Positions 1 to 7,474 of a stretch of DNA of 8,983 nucleotides are shown one piece after another (positions within the stretch are counted from its first letter, which is position 1; the number at the start of each line of letters is the position of its first letter). Both the position numbers and the translations under genes were made by a program. The notes beneath the pieces were generated by a model, which saw nothing but the letters and a program-made list of their open reading frames with translations, did not search any database and was not told where the DNA came from. The stretch covers positions 1 to 8,983 of the forward strand of contig CAZSTA010000155.1 of assembly GCA_964609495.1 (NCBI GenBank), written 5' to 3'. This DNA comes from CAZSTA01 sp964609495 [NCBI: uncultured bacterium]. Lineage in GTDB: Bacteria; CAZSTA01.

Positions 1-1230
1 GAAGTTGTTGCTAATCAGATAGTAATGATAAATCCTGCTCTGGAGCCGAAGGTAGGAAGCCTTGTGATCGAATCAACTCCCCCGGAAGCGGAGGTATATT
101 TGAATGGAGAATTGAAAGGCAAGACTCCGCTCAAGTTAGATAGCTTAACAGTGGGAAAGATTAAGCTGGAGATAGTTAAGGAGGGATATGGTGACTGGGA
201 AGGAGAAGTGGAAGTTGTTACCAACAGAACAACAATGATAAATACTTCTCTGGAGCCAGGAAATGCTGAGGTTCATTATAATCTAGGGAATGCCTACTAT
301 GCTCAAGGGAAGCTAAAGGAAGCTATCTTGGAGTATCAAGCTGTTCTCCAGCTCAAGCCCAATCATGTTCTCGCTCACTACAATCTAGGGGTTGCCTATT
401 ATGATCAAGGGAAGCTAGAGGAAGCTATCTCCGAATATAAACTCGCCTTAAAGCTTAAGCCCGATTTTGCCGAAGCTCGCTACAATCTGGGAAATGTTTA
501 CTACGATCAAAGGAAGCTAAAGGAAGCTATCTCCGAATATAAACTCGCCTTAAAGCTTAAGCCCGATTTTGCCGAAGCTCGCTACAATCTGGGAAATGTT
601 TACTACGATCAAAGGAAGCTAAAGGAAGCTATCTCCGAATATAAACTCGCCTTAAAGCTCAAGCCTGATTATGCTCTCGCCTACTACAAATTAGGAAATA
701 TTTACTATGATCGAGGGAAGCTAAAGGATGCTATCTCCGAATATAAAACTGCCCTCAAGATCGACCCTGATTATGCCCCTGCTCACAACAATCTAGGGAA
801 TGTCTATAAAGTTCAGGGGAAGCTAGAGGAAGCTATCTCCAAATATGAAACTGCTATCAAGATCGATCCTGACTATGCGGACGCTAACTACAATCTAGGG
901 GATGCCTACTATGATCAAGGGAAGCTAAAGGAAGCTGTCTTCGAATATGAAACTGCTATCGAGATCGATCCCGATTATACAGATGCTCACTACAAGTTAG
1001 GGAATGTCTATAAAGTTCAGGGGAAGCTAGAGGAAGCTATCTCCGAATGGCAAATTACTATCAAGATCGATCCTAGTGATGATATTGCTCACTACGCTCT
1101 AGGTTTTGCTTATAAGGAGAAGGGAGAAAAAGAGAAAGCAATTGAACACTTTAAGATATTTTTAGAATTATCCAAAGATAAGGGTTTGAAAAATAACGTT
1201 AAGGAAGAAATTGAGGAATTGAGTAAGTAG
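1..1230 (+). CDS. PEGA-domain / tetratricopeptide-repeat protein, 5'-truncated by window edge
   Basis: Probably a protein-protein interaction scaffold; no catalytic motif is seen. The frame is open from base 1, so the ATG at 25 is not the true start. The first 15 or so codons match the end of a PEGA domain: they repeat, 210 bp (70 codons) earlier, the sequence around 211-255, with EVV and MIN..LEP shared. The protein therefore carries at least two tandem PEGA units. Counting from the ATG at 25, one complete PEGA domain spans about residues 11-78 (core [12 protein letters not shown], then GKTPL and KEGY). Nine 34-residue TPR units follow at 81-386, each with the YNLGN.YY..GKL.EAI.EY pattern and P at position 32, then a short charged tail. 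PEGA domains are usually found on extracytoplasmic proteins, but the N terminus that would show a signal peptide is missing. TPR units 3 and 4 are identical apart from one residue. Domain assignment is firm; function is unknown. Confidence 0.93.
   Translation, partial: EVVANQIVMINPALEPKVGSLVIESTPPEAEVYLNGELKGKTPLKLDSLTVGKIKLEIVKEGYGDWEGEVEVVTNRTTMINTSLEPGNAEVHYNLGNAYYAQGKLKEAILEYQAVLQLKPNHVLAHYNLGVAYYDQGKLEEAISEYKLALKLKPDFAEARYNLGNVYYDQRKLKEAISEYKLALKLKPDFAEARYNLGNVYYDQRKLKEAISEYKLALKLKPDYALAYYKLGNIYYDRGKLKDAISEYKTALKIDPDYAPAHNNLGNVYKVQGKLEEAISKYETAIKIDPDYADANYNLGDAYYDQGKLKEAVFEYETAIEIDPDYTDAHYKLGNVYKVQGKLEEAISEWQITIKIDPSDDIAHYALGFAYKEKGEKEKAIEHFKIFLELSKDKGLKNNVKEEIEELSK
419..659 (+). repeat. 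Exact 102-bp tandem duplication of a TPR unit
   Basis: Bases 419-557 are identical to 521-659 at an offset of 102 bp, which is 34 codons or one TPR unit. The match is bounded by single mismatches at 418/520 (g/a) and 558/660 (t/c). The other TPR units in the gene differ at many synonymous positions, so this pair looks like a recent in-frame duplication or gene conversion. Confidence 0.95.
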
Positions 1231-1408
1231 CCATCACGATCATTTAATCTGTACCTCCTGTGGAAAGATAATTGAATTCGAGAATCCTATGATCGAACAA
1301 CTTCAGAGGCAGATAGCTGAACAGAATGATTTCTTGGTTAAAAGCCATAGGCTAGAGATGTATGGGCTTTGCGCTGATTGTCGTAAAAAATCGGCTTCTA
1401 GCTTCTGA
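1223..1408 (+). pseudogene. C-terminal remnant of a Fur-family metalloregulator
   Basis: The frame from the HHDH codons at 1232-1243 reads 58 residues to TGA at 1406-1408 and matches the C-terminal metal-binding/dimerisation half of Fur-family repressors. Visible hallmarks are [19 protein letters not shown], then IEQLQRQIA, then [13 protein letters not shown]. The two CxxC pairs (CTSC, CADC) are the usual structural zinc ligands, and the HHDH segment supplies regulatory-metal ligands. The N-terminal winged helix is absent: the same frame hits a stop at 1220-1222, and the upstream DNA encodes the TPR protein. The only in-frame ATG (1289) would give 39 residues with neither DNA-binding helix nor the first zinc pair. 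Homology is clear from motifs. That it is a non-functional remnant is inferred from the missing half and absent start. An assembly join at about 1220-1231 is the alternative. Confidence 0.85.
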
Positions 1409-1430
1409 TCGCTCTTATTATTAACCCATT

Positions 1431-1438
1431 GAGGGGGG
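1431..1438 (+). promoter_or_regulatory. Ribosome binding site of the endonuclease gene
   Basis: GAGGGGGG lies four bases before the ATG at 1443 and supports that start over the in-frame ATG at 1455. A TATTAT at 1416-1421 could be a -10 box, but no convincing -35 lies at the right distance, so no promoter is called. Confidence 0.75.
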
Positions 1439-1442
1439 AAGT

Positions 1443-2168
1443 ATGCCACTTGATATGGAAAAACGTGATCAGATAGAGCAAATTTTTAGGAGATTCTTGT
1501 TAAATCGTGTCAAAACGATCCGTAGGTTAAGGATGGCCGATTTAGACATAAATCCATTTCTCCTTCGGCTTCTCTCTAATGAGTTGGGTCTCGATAATTC
1601 AGAAGCTATTGTTCGATGGCTTGTAAACCAGAGGCTTGAGCGGGGAACAGTTACATCGTTCGGCATTGCTTTACAGGATGCTGCTAAAGTGTTCTCCGAA
1701 GGTACTGGGGTAGAGGGTGCCGATATTCTAAAAACTAAGGAAGGCAGACATTATCATATTCAAGTTAAGAGCGGACCAAACACAATCCCTAAGGATTTAG
1801 GAGTAAGGATAGCTCAACTTTTGCGTTCTGCCCAGAGACGAAACCGGGGTTCATTAGCCCTTTACGGTATGTGTTATGGCAGTAGGGCGCGTGTCAGCAG
1901 TATTGTAAGGAAATATGTGCAGGAAGAAGGCGGTGTTGACTGGATTTCAGGGAGAGAATTTTGGGAGTTTGTTTCAGATGATCCTCAATGTTTAGAACGA
2001 ATTTATGACATCGCCGCCGAGGTAGGCAGGACATTCAAAGACCCAAAGGGTCAGTCTCTTTCTGAGGTTATCGAAGTAAAAATACAGGAGCTAACGAAGG
2101 AGTTTGAAAGAATTTATGGGAAGTGTGGAAGTGAAATGTGGAAAAAATTGTTAGAAGACAATTCATGA
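1443..2168 (+). CDS. Type II restriction endonuclease, PmeII-like (PD-(D/E)XK fold)
   Basis: Likely cleaves double-stranded DNA at a specific site that the downstream methyltransferase protects. The 241 residues hold a plausible PD-(D/E)XK core: GADI with D94, then IQVKSGPNT with Q107 and K109, i.e. D-x12-Q-x-K with Q in the usual acidic position. Around it are segments I associate with the PmeII-type endonuclease family: DINPFLLRLL (35-44), RGTVTSFG (67-74), ALYGMCYG (139-146), then VDWISGREFWEF (165-176). The length suits a single-domain type II enzyme, with no helicase or membrane segment. The gene ends nine bases before the methyltransferase start and probably shares its transcript. Family recognition is from memory of the motif set, not a search; the recognition site cannot be read from the sequence. 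The alternative is another QxK-type nuclease, but the methyltransferase partner argues strongly for restriction. Confidence 0.85.
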   Translation: MPLDMEKRDQIEQIFRRFLLNRVKTIRRLRMADLDINPFLLRLLSNELGLDNSEAIVRWLVNQRLERGTVTSFGIALQDAAKVFSEGTGVEGADILKTKEGRHYHIQVKSGPNTIPKDLGVRIAQLLRSAQRRNRGSLALYGMCYGSRARVSSIVRKYVQEEGGVDWISGREFWEFVSDDPQCLERIYDIAAEVGRTFKDPKGQSLSEVIEVKIQELTKEFERIYGKCGSEMWKKLLEDNS

Positions 2169-2170
2169 GG
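2167..2170 (+). promoter_or_regulatory. Ribosome binding site of the methyltransferase, overlapping the endonuclease stop
   Basis: GAGG at 2167-2170 overlaps the endonuclease TGA (2166-2168) and sits seven bases before the ATG at 2178. This layout suggests translational coupling within one mRNA. Confidence 0.6.
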
Positions 2171-2177
2171 CAATTAC

Positions 2178-4382
2178 ATGAAATTTATTGAAAAGAGTTT
2201 TCCAGTGCAATACCTGAATCCTGTGGCGATAGCAGAAGGAAATGCTAAGAAACCCGTTTACCAGATGCACAAGTGGTGGGCACGACGGCTGGGTAGTGTA
2301 TTTCGTATGATAACTCTATCTGCCTTCGGTGATGGCGAGGAGTCAGATGATGATATATGGCATAAGTTCTGTAATGGTGCAGATCTTAACGGCGTTATAG
2401 TCCTTGACCCATTTATGGGCGGTGGAACTACTATTGTCGAGGCACTTCGGCTGGGATGCAAAGTCATCGGGGTTGATATTAATCCTGTGGCTTGGTTTAC
2501 AACCAAGAAGGAGATCGAGCCCGTTGATTTGGCCGACTTAGATACTGCATATCATAGGCTCGAAAAAAGCGCAGGAAACTTTATTAAACAATATTATCGC
2601 ACGAAGTGTCCTCAAGGTCATGATGCAGAAGTTATGTATTTCTTTTGGGTAAAGGTTGCAAAGTGTAGCTCTTGCAAGTCCCGTATCAGATTATTCCCGA
2701 ATTATGAGCTATCACGGCGAAAACATATCAATGTTGTTTTATGTCCCCGATGCTTACAGATTATTGAAACAGTCGGGTATGATCCCGAAACACAATGTCC
2801 TGAATGCGGGGAGGTTTTTGATCCTCGTAAAGGAGTATCGTCGAGAGGTGTATTTTCCTGTCCCGAATGCGGAAAAGAACAGCGAATTCTGGACGCCATA
2901 ACTGAAAATGGGAGACGCTTAGATATAGAATTGTACGCCTTAGAGGGTTATTGCAATCGCTGTGGAAGGTTCTTCAAACGCGTGGATTCGGATGATATTG
3001 CTCTATGGGAGCGAGCTAAGAGGGAGTATAAAGAGCACGAAGATAAATTGATCATTCCCCACCAGAAGATACCAACAGAAGGACGTAGTGACCCTCGTCC
3101 TGTGAATCATGGCTATATTCATTTTAAGGATATGTTCAATGAAAGGCAATTATTATGCTTATCTCACCTTTTAGAGGAAATCCTAAAAATTCCTGATACT
3201 AATATTCGTGAATTGATGCTTGTTGCCTTTTCAGATTGTTTAGATGCAAATAACATGTTTTGCAAGTACGAGATAAAGTGGCATAAGATTTCTCTCTTCT
3301 TTGGACTGCATGCTTATCATCCTATTGAGCGACCAACAGAAAACAATATTTGGGGAACGAAATATGGACGTGGCACTTTTGTTAAATGTTTTGAGAAAAT
3401 GCGGCGGGCAAAGGTGTTTTGCCAAAAACCTTATGAACGATTGTCCACAAGTAATAATAAACGCTTTAGCAAGCGTATAGGTAACGAACGCATAGAAGGG
3501 GATATTGTGCAAAGCTTTGATAAACTTAGGCAAGTTAAAAGCTCAGCCTTACTTCATTCTGATACAGCCGAGGACTTATCCTTTATCCCCGGTAAATCTG
3601 TGGACGCTGTTATTACTGATCCTCCTTACTTCGATAATATCCAATATTCTGAACTTGCCGATTTCTTCTATGTCTGGCTACGACTTGGACTTAAAGATTT
3701 ATATCCGTGGTTCAATCCTGAACTTTCCAGTCGTCCCAGCGAGATTGTGCAGAACGAAAAAACGGGAAAGACAGTGAAATTTTTCAATACAGGGCTAAAA
3801 GAGGTGTTTAGTGAATGCCATCGTGTCCTTAAAGACGACGGTCTGTTGATATTCACTTTCCATCACAATAAGTTATGGGCTTGGGAAAGTATTGGAAAGA
3901 TTCTGCTCGATGCAGGATTTTATATCTCTGCTACTCCCGTTGTGAGATCAGAGGGCAAAAGTGGATTTCACTCAAGCAAAGGGAATATTAGGTATGATTG
4001 CATTCTGGTATGCCGTAAAAGACCGAGCGCAGGGGATAATGATAGATGGGTATCCTTGAAAGAAGTTATTTTAAAGGATGCTGTTGCCTGGGTCAGACGA
4101 ACAGTTGAATCCGGGATGTTGGTTACTGAAGTAGATGTCTTTACTATCATAATGGGAAAAACAGTTGAATATTACACAAAGGCATTTCCTAATATAACGC
4201 ATCGTAATGAACCAATCGCCCTGGCAGAAGCCCTCTATGAGATGAAGGATTTTGTCGATCATATAACTGAGAGTGTTCATCTCAAGCAATCAGTGTTGCC
4301 TAAATCTTATGCTAAGAAAGCAGAGCAACTTATGTTGTTTATAAGAGAGTCAAAGGGAAAGTATGAAGTAGGAACTCACTAA
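2178..4382 (+). CDS. Site-specific DNA methyltransferase with zinc-ribbon insertion (DPPY type, probable N6-adenine)
   Basis: Transfers a methyl group from S-adenosylmethionine to a DNA base and should protect host DNA from the adjacent endonuclease. Of 734 residues, HKWWARR lies at 31-37. Motif I, LDPFMGGGTTIVEALRLG (76-93) followed by VIGVDINPVAW, binds the cofactor. Motif IV, the catalytic DPPY, is at 481-484 in TDPPYFDNIQYSELADFFYVWLR. Between them lies a cysteine-rich region: CPQGH at 144-148 and CxxC pairs at 163/166, 189/192, 207/210, 228/231 and 259/262, probably three zinc ribbons. HRVLKDDGLLIFTFHH (548-563) is a further fold strand. The HKWWARR start and DPPY..ADFFYVWLR block recall DUF1156-type methyltransferases. 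DPPY favours N6-adenine, though N4-cytosine cannot be excluded. A large inserted region between motifs I and IV, rather than a C-terminal recognition domain, is notable. It may read the target or bind DNA or a partner; that is inference. Confidence 0.9.
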   Translation: MKFIEKSFPVQYLNPVAIAEGNAKKPVYQMHKWWARRLGSVFRMITLSAFGDGEESDDDIWHKFCNGADLNGVIVLDPFMGGGTTIVEALRLGCKVIGVDINPVAWFTTKKEIEPVDLADLDTAYHRLEKSAGNFIKQYYRTKCPQGHDAEVMYFFWVKVAKCSSCKSRIRLFPNYELSRRKHINVVLCPRCLQIIETVGYDPETQCPECGEVFDPRKGVSSRGVFSCPECGKEQRILDAITENGRRLDIELYALEGYCNRCGRFFKRVDSDDIALWERAKREYKEHEDKLIIPHQKIPTEGRSDPRPVNHGYIHFKDMFNERQLLCLSHLLEEILKIPDTNIRELMLVAFSDCLDANNMFCKYEIKWHKISLFFGLHAYHPIERPTENNIWGTKYGRGTFVKCFEKMRRAKVFCQKPYERLSTSNNKRFSKRIGNERIEGDIVQSFDKLRQVKSSALLHSDTAEDLSFIPGKSVDAVITDPPYFDNIQYSELADFFYVWLRLGLKDLYPWFNPELSSRPSEIVQNEKTGKTVKFFNTGLKEVFSECHRVLKDDGLLIFTFHHNKLWAWESIGKILLDAGFYISATPVVRSEGKSGFHSSKGNIRYDCILVCRKRPSAGDNDRWVSLKEVILKDAVAWVRRTVESGMLVTEVDVFTIIMGKTVEYYTKAFPNITHRNEPIALAEALYEMKDFVDHITESVHLKQSVLPKSYAKKAEQLMLFIRESKGKYEVGTH

Positions 4383-4464
4383 GAGGAGATGATGCCTATA
4401 GGTTTGTAAGAAGCATTTCGGTTCGATGAACTCCGAAGAGGAGGGAATCTCCAAAAATTTTCTA
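4383..4464 (+). other. Intergenic spacer between methyltransferase and transporter genes, with small hairpins
   Basis: Short self-complementary segments are visible: TTCGG/CCGAA at 4417-4421 and 4433-4437, enclosing GTTC/GAAC (4421-4424, 4428-4431) as an alternative inner stem, and GGAG/CTCC at 4440-4443 and 4449-4452 followed by AAAAATTTTCTATT. The last could be a weak intrinsic terminator for the restriction-modification genes, but its stem is only 4 bp. I see no convincing promoter for the binding-protein gene, so its transcription start may lie inside the methyltransferase gene. Confidence 0.35.
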
Positions 4465-4472
4465 TTAGGAGG
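4465..4472 (+). promoter_or_regulatory. Ribosome binding site that fixes the binding-protein start at 4484
   Basis: TTAGGAGG is the strongest Shine-Dalgarno match in the window. It overlaps the in-frame GTG at 4472, so that codon cannot use it. The ATG at 4484 lies 11 bases after AGGAGG, and starting there gives a normal signal peptide. Confidence 0.8.
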
Positions 4473-4483
4473 TGTCGAAAATA

Positions 4484-6367
4484 ATGAGAAAATATCTCTT
4501 GATTTCATTGGTAGTAGTGTGTGGTTTGATCTTGGGCGTTGTGCCTGCTCTTGCTCAGAGCGAGTATAAAGAGTCTCCGATGCTCACTGAGTTAGTAGAG
4601 GCGGGGAAGCTTCCCCCCATAGAGGAGAGATTGCCTGAAAAGCCTTTCGTAGTTGGTCCAGGTGTACTAATAAAGGAAGAGGAACTTCCAGATTGGGAAC
4701 CTGGGCAACTCGGTGGAACACTGAGGATGTATTTCACCGGCACGGAAGGTGGGGGAGACTACTTCTGTATGCTGGACGAACCCCTACTGAGTGCCCCAGG
4801 GCTTACTGTAGAAGGTATAAGAGGGAATGTTCTCGAAGATTATGAGGTTGGTGAGGATAACAAGGTCTTTACCTTCTATATGCGGAAAGGGTTGAAGTGG
4901 TCTGATGGAGAGCCTGTTACCTCTGAGGATGTTCTCTTCACCTATGAGGATGTCCTTCTAAGTGAGAAGATCACCCCGACTTTCCCTAGCCAATATAAAG
5001 ATAGAGGCGATCCCCAGGGTGAAGTTATGAAGCTGGAGGTCATCGACGATTATACCTTCCGCATCAGCTTCAACGAGCCTTATGGAGGATTCCTCCGGAT
5101 ATTGACGATAGAGTCCTGGGTGGGATATACCGACATCCTGAGGCCCAAACATTACCTAGAGAAATTTCATATCAAGTATACTCCCCTTGAAGAACTAGAA
5201 CCGCTAATCAAAGAGGCCGGCTTCGGAGAAGGTGAGTGGTGGAATCTATTTAACGAAAGGGACTTTACGAATTGGGAACAAACGAAGCTGGAGTGTATTG
5301 GTTTCCCAGTTCTCACTCCTTGGATAATGAGTCCCACTAGCACAGCAGAGCTACTCGTATGGGAGAGGAATCCCTATTACTTTAAGGTAGATACGGAGGG
5401 GAGTCAACTTCCCTATACAGATAAGGTTGAGGGATATCATGTTGAGAATTTAGAGACAGCCCTGCTGAAGATATTAGCGGGAGAGATAGATTTCTCGCGT
5501 GTTGGAGACATAACCCAACTCGCTCTTTTGAAGGAGTATGAAGAGAGAGGTGGTTATAAGGTATATCTCTTGGACAAGCATACCGATTCAGCTCCCGTTC
5601 TCCTTAACTATACCTATCCGGATGAGGTATGGCGTGAGGTTGTAAGGGATGTCCGCTTCCGAGAAGCTCTAAATATGGGCATAGACCGCGGGGAGATAAT
5701 GGAGACTGTCTATTATGGATTTGCCTCCCTTCCTAGATCGGTGCCTAGTGAATACGATCCAGATAAAGCTAATCAGTTGCTGGATGAGATGGGTCTGGAT
5801 AAGCGTGACGCCGAAGGCTGGCGCCTGGGACCTGATGGCGAGGTGTTTGTTATTCCCTTTGAGACTATTGGGGTATGGGAAGCTGATATGATCCCGGTGA
5901 CCGAGTTAGTAGTAGAGCACTGGAAAGCACTGGGGATTAAGACCACGATGAAACAGGTAGATCCCTCGCTGTGGCTAACACGTAGGGATGCCAATCAGTT
6001 GCAGGCCGCAGTGCTTTGGGCCGCCCATGACAAAGGCTGGGAATTGGGATTCGGAGTGGATAATGAAGCCCAGCTGTGGCAGGTATGGCATAATACTGCA
6101 GGAGAAGAGGGTGAAGAGCCTCCCGACTGGATAAAGCGTCTCTTTGAATTAAACAGCTTAAAGAGGCAAGCTATTCCTAATTCAGCGGAGTGGAAAGAGA
6201 TAGAGGAGGAAATGCGCTCTCTGGAGTATGACAATATCCTATCCTTTATTGTAGCAGAGAGGGTCAAGTACCCGGTGATATTGTCGGCTGATATCGGAAA
6301 TATTCAGCAAACCGGCTATGGAATTGCCGCGGACTTCGCGGCTGAGCAATTCTTCTTCAAGCCCTAA
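4484..6367 (+). CDS. ABC transporter substrate-binding protein, family 5 (peptide/oligosaccharide type)
   Basis: Captures a ligand outside the inner membrane and delivers it to the permeases encoded next. From the ATG at 4484 it has 627 residues. The N terminus MRKYLLISLVVVCGLILGVV ending in PALA-Q is a Sec signal peptide with a probable cut after A24. The cysteine at 13 is in the hydrophobic core and not in a lipobox, so the protein should be soluble in a periplasm. The family-5 signature is GLKWSDGEPVTSEDVLFTYEDVL, near mature residue 115. Other typical blocks are the leading SPMLTELVEAGKLPPIEERL, LLVWERNPYYFKVD, REALNMGIDRGEIMETVYYG, and YDPDKANQLLDEMGLDKRDAEGW. Family members bind peptides, opines or plant-type oligosaccharides; nothing here fixes the ligand. 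The stretch before YDPDKAN and the region before QVWHNTAGEEGEEPP look somewhat shorter than in relatives I recall, but the reading frame is intact. Confidence 0.93.
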   Translation: MRKYLLISLVVVCGLILGVVPALAQSEYKESPMLTELVEAGKLPPIEERLPEKPFVVGPGVLIKEEELPDWEPGQLGGTLRMYFTGTEGGGDYFCMLDEPLLSAPGLTVEGIRGNVLEDYEVGEDNKVFTFYMRKGLKWSDGEPVTSEDVLFTYEDVLLSEKITPTFPSQYKDRGDPQGEVMKLEVIDDYTFRISFNEPYGGFLRILTIESWVGYTDILRPKHYLEKFHIKYTPLEELEPLIKEAGFGEGEWWNLFNERDFTNWEQTKLECIGFPVLTPWIMSPTSTAELLVWERNPYYFKVDTEGSQLPYTDKVEGYHVENLETALLKILAGEIDFSRVGDITQLALLKEYEERGGYKVYLLDKHTDSAPVLLNYTYPDEVWREVVRDVRFREALNMGIDRGEIMETVYYGFASLPRSVPSEYDPDKANQLLDEMGLDKRDAEGWRLGPDGEVFVIPFETIGVWEADMIPVTELVVEHWKALGIKTTMKQVDPSLWLTRRDANQLQAAVLWAAHDKGWELGFGVDNEAQLWQVWHNTAGEEGEEPPDWIKRLFELNSLKRQAIPNSAEWKEIEEEMRSLEYDNILSFIVAERVKYPVILSADIGNIQQTGYGIAADFAAEQFFFKP

Positions 6368-6397
6368 GCGGAAATCTGCTATCGAGAAGAGTCCCAA

Positions 6398-6434
6398 CTT
6401 CAGTTGCCGGGGTCTTTTGCCTCGGCAACTGAAG
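6398..6434 (+). terminator. Strong stem-loop between binding-protein and permease genes (partial terminator or mRNA-stabilising hairpin)
   Basis: CTTCAGTTGCCG (6398-6409) pairs perfectly with CGGCAACTGAAG (6423-6434). Inside, GGG and CCT add two G-C pairs and one G-U, giving about 15 pairs around the loop TCTTTTG. The following ATTATGTCTTATTATTT is U-rich but not an uninterrupted U run. The hairpin starts 31 bases after the binding-protein stop, and the permease gene begins 42 bases after it. Such hairpins in transporter operons commonly let the binding protein be made in excess over the permeases, as with the stem-loops between malE and malF; that role is inferred here. Confidence 0.8.
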
Positions 6435-6475
6435 ATTATGTCTTATTATTTCGGAATTGGAAAGGTAGTATATAA

Positions 6476-7474
6476 ATGGTAGAATATATAATCCGCCGGG
6501 TTATAGTTCTCATCCCTTTGTTGTTCATTATCTCTATAATAGCCTTTATTCTCATTCAACTCCCGCCAGGGGATTTTTTGACTCTGTATATAATGCAACT
6601 AAAGGTTTCCGGTATTGATATTGAAGAATATGAGATCGTTCAATTAAGGAAGTTATACGCCCTGGATAAACCGATATATGTCCAGTATTTTAAATGGATA
6701 GGGAATATACTATTGCACGGTGATTTTGGGAGGTCTTTCCGGTGGCGTAAACCAGTAAGTGAAATTATCGGTGAGCGAATAGTATTAACTATGATCGTCT
6801 CTATTTTCACAATAATTTTCACCTGGATAATGGCAGTCCCCATCGGAATTTACTCGGCTACTCACCAGTATTCTTCTTTTGACTATTTTTTCACTTTTTG
6901 GGGTTTCATCGGTCTTGCCACCCCTAACTTTCTCTTAGCCCTTGTGATCCTGTGGATAGCCTTTGCTTATCTTGGCGTCAACGCAATCGGTCTTTTCTCA
7001 CCTGAGTTTATAAATGCTAGTTGGAGTTTGGCGAAGGTAGTGAATATGCTCAAGCATATCTGGGTTCCTATATTAATTATCGGGACTGCCGGGACTGCGG
7101 GGCTCATCCGGGTTATGCGAGGCACGCTCCTAGATGAACTAAGGAAGCAATATGTTATAACCGCCCGTTCCAAGGGGCTTCCGGAGAGAAGACTCTTATT
7201 TAAATATCCAGTGCGGGTAGCTATTAATCCTTTAATAAGTACCATTGGCTGGATGCTACCAGCTATTATTTCTGGAGAAACCTTAGTTTCAATTGTTCTG
7301 AATATACCTACTAGCGGACCGCTCCTTCTGGGAGCGCTAATGTCTCAGGATATGTATCTTGCGGGAAGTTTTGTGCTTATATTGAGCCTTTTGACCGTGA
7401 TTGGAACATTGATCTCTGATATCTTATTAGCCTGGTTAGATCCTCGCATTCGATATGAGGGAGTGGAGAGATAG
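6476..7474 (+). CDS. ABC transporter permease, DppB/OppB type
   Basis: Inner-membrane half of the translocation pore for the ligand of the upstream binding protein; pairs with the product of the next gene. The 332 residues show the usual six hydrophobic segments at about 9-29, 103-127, 137-165, 195-212, 253-277 and 295-321. MVEYIIRRVIVLIPLLFIIS is a typical DppB start, and a long external loop containing LDKPIYVQYFKWIGNILLHGDFGRSF follows TM1. The cytoplasmic coupling loop that contacts the ATPase is DELRKQYVITARSKGL (220-235), keeping the EAA-loop A and G. The C terminus LAWLDPRIRY is the family's usual ending. GGAAAGGT at 6459-6466 is a plausible ribosome site about ten bases before the ATG. 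The stop TAG shares its last base with the next gene's GTG start. Confidence 0.95.
   Translation: MVEYIIRRVIVLIPLLFIISIIAFILIQLPPGDFLTLYIMQLKVSGIDIEEYEIVQLRKLYALDKPIYVQYFKWIGNILLHGDFGRSFRWRKPVSEIIGERIVLTMIVSIFTIIFTWIMAVPIGIYSATHQYSSFDYFFTFWGFIGLATPNFLLALVILWIAFAYLGVNAIGLFSPEFINASWSLAKVVNMLKHIWVPILIIGTAGTAGLIRVMRGTLLDELRKQYVITARSKGLPERRLLFKYPVRVAINPLISTIGWMLPAIISGETLVSIVLNIPTSGPLLLGALMSQDMYLAGSFVLILSLLTVIGTLISDILLAWLDPRIRYEGVER

Noticed and set aside
419-659. CRISPR or minisatellite array
   Set aside because: The repeat is in frame, one TPR unit long, and encodes the same TPR consensus as its neighbours; there are no spacers.
1289-1408. Functional short protein from the internal ATG of the Fur remnant
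   Set aside because: It would lack the DNA-binding domain and the first zinc CxxC pair, and there is no ribosome site before the ATG.
2656-2901. Alternative frames of 60-97 codons lying inside the methyltransferase, binding-protein and permease genes
   Set aside because: They overlap well-supported genes in other frames, have no ribosome sites of note, and encode no recognisable domain.
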